28,206 nucleotides of DNA from Phellopilus nigrolimitatus (Eukaryota; Basidiomycota; Agaricomycetes; Hymenochaetales; Hymenochaetaceae): NCBI GenBank assembly GCA_021029095.1, contig JAJOHG010000337.1, positions 1-28,206 on the forward strand, in the 5' to 3' direction. The position numbers and the translations under genes are program-made. Below the pieces are notes generated by a model. The model saw nothing but the letters and a program-made list of their open reading frames with translations, ran no database searches and had not been told where the DNA came from. The first letter of the stretch is position 1. Every line of letters starts with the position of its first letter. Below, one piece after another: positions 27,501 to 28,206 of the stretch.

Positions 27501-28206
27501 CAAAAGAAGCAGCTATTAGACAGGTAAAGTACGACGGATAATCAAAGCGAGGAAGAGGGAGATGGGCTGTGAACTGGGTACACGTCGTGTTGGTGGCGTG
27601 AAGTTTCGGGCGTGCACGTTCGCGCGGGACTAAAATTAGCATCCGACACGTGACGGTAATACTGCACTTTTCAGTAGTTCGTTTTCGCCGTCATTCCGAT
27701 TCTGCACTGTCTATTTCTAGTTTATCTATAATTTTCTGACTCCTGTGAAAGAAGGAAGTAGACCCGATTTTTTTTCTGAATTTGGCGGGCGAGACGACGA
27801 GAGACGCACGCCGATCGCTATCTTGTTTCAGACTGCACCGCACCGCGCTGTCAAGACCGTTTGCGTTTGACATGTCATAGAAAATTAGTAAACTCAATGG
27901 GATTTCCAATAAGTACTTGAGTTCAGCCACAACCCTGCGTCGCCGGCGGCGGTGTGCACTCTCTATCCGTCAGACGGTGCGAGCAAATCGGCCGGTCTTC
28001 AGAAAGAGAGGTCCGCAAGTTGTAGCCTAGGGCGATATTATATGTAGTTGTCTGAGGTGTCAGGCACTTATGCTTTCTAGCTAATCAATAAGAGTCCGAA
28101 AGCACTTTGAAATAGGATCGACAGAAGCGTGATAGAAGTAAGAACATGGCTTCTTGACTTAGGAACAGTTCTGAACCGCTTTTGAAGACTTCGTTACTTA
28201 CTCCGG
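27501..28206. promoter_or_regulatory. Upstream region of the ManC-type gene, right edge
   Basis: No supported gene. It should hold the promoter of the minus-strand ManC-type gene. A small minus-strand frame (27930-27691, with MSNANGLDSAVRCSLKQDSD) has a fairly protein-like composition but no recognised family or splice partner. Confidence 0.35.

Noticed and set aside
1..28206. tRNA, rRNA, CRISPR or complete transposon
   Set aside because: No tRNA T-arm and box patterns, no rRNA-like sequence, no spaced direct repeats, and no transposase or reverse-transcriptase motifs were seen on either strand by eye.

Overview
The window looks like nuclear DNA of a mushroom-forming basidiomycete (Agaricomycetes). 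Almost every gene is split by short GT-AG introns of about 47-75 nt. Gene density is high, intergenic gaps are small, and typical agaricomycete families appear (F-box protein, kinase with a C-terminal SH3 domain, STAND/NLR N-terminal domain, RGG protein). There are no operons, CRISPR arrays or recognisable tRNA/rRNA genes. All exon structures below were built by hand from splice signals and reading frame, so most junctions are predictions.

Layout. 1-1530 (minus): a protein with a ubiquitin-like beta-grasp C-terminus, running off the left edge, plus a second ubiquitin-like block that may be its 5' part or a broken neighbour. 1908-3612 (minus): protein kinase plus SH3 gene with apparent frame breaks. 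3880-4180: decayed second copy of the kinase 5' end. 4406-7042 (plus): 841-aa F-box protein. 7397-9375 (minus): CCT8, the theta subunit of the TRiC/CCT chaperonin. 9600-10844 (minus): a chimeric gene whose first exon derives from CCT8 exon 2 and whose C-terminus carries Zn(II)2Cys6-type cysteine spacing. 12051-13772 (minus): basic, Pro/Ala/Lys-rich, probably nuclear protein. 14468-15536 (plus): truncated NLR-like N-terminal domain. 15666-15939 (plus): CMC4, a twin-CX9C mitochondrial intermembrane-space protein. 16247-17660 (plus): D-2-hydroxyacid (D-lactate-type) dehydrogenase with an 8-nt microexon. 18095-19996 (plus): tandem-NBD ABC ATPase with a mitochondrial-type leader and an altered first Walker A. 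20267-21920 (minus): RGG-tailed putative RNA-binding protein. 22402-23088 and 23187-23993 (minus): two small multi-pass membrane proteins, the second built from three internal repeats. 25288-27500 (minus): bacterial-type mannose-1-phosphate guanylyltransferase (ManC family) with a fungal coiled-coil/low-complexity N-terminal extension.

The genes do not form one pathway; this is a housekeeping-rich stretch (CCT8, CMC4, dehydrogenase, ABC ATPase) with accessory and decaying genes between. Three signals stand out. The 5' end of CCT8 has been duplicated next door and its exon 2 now begins a different gene, with 9 of 12 nucleotide differences synonymous. The ManC gene looks bacterial in origin but is spliced to fungal exons. 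The kinase locus shows both a frame-disrupted gene and a more decayed relic. I see no convincing new multi-gene system.
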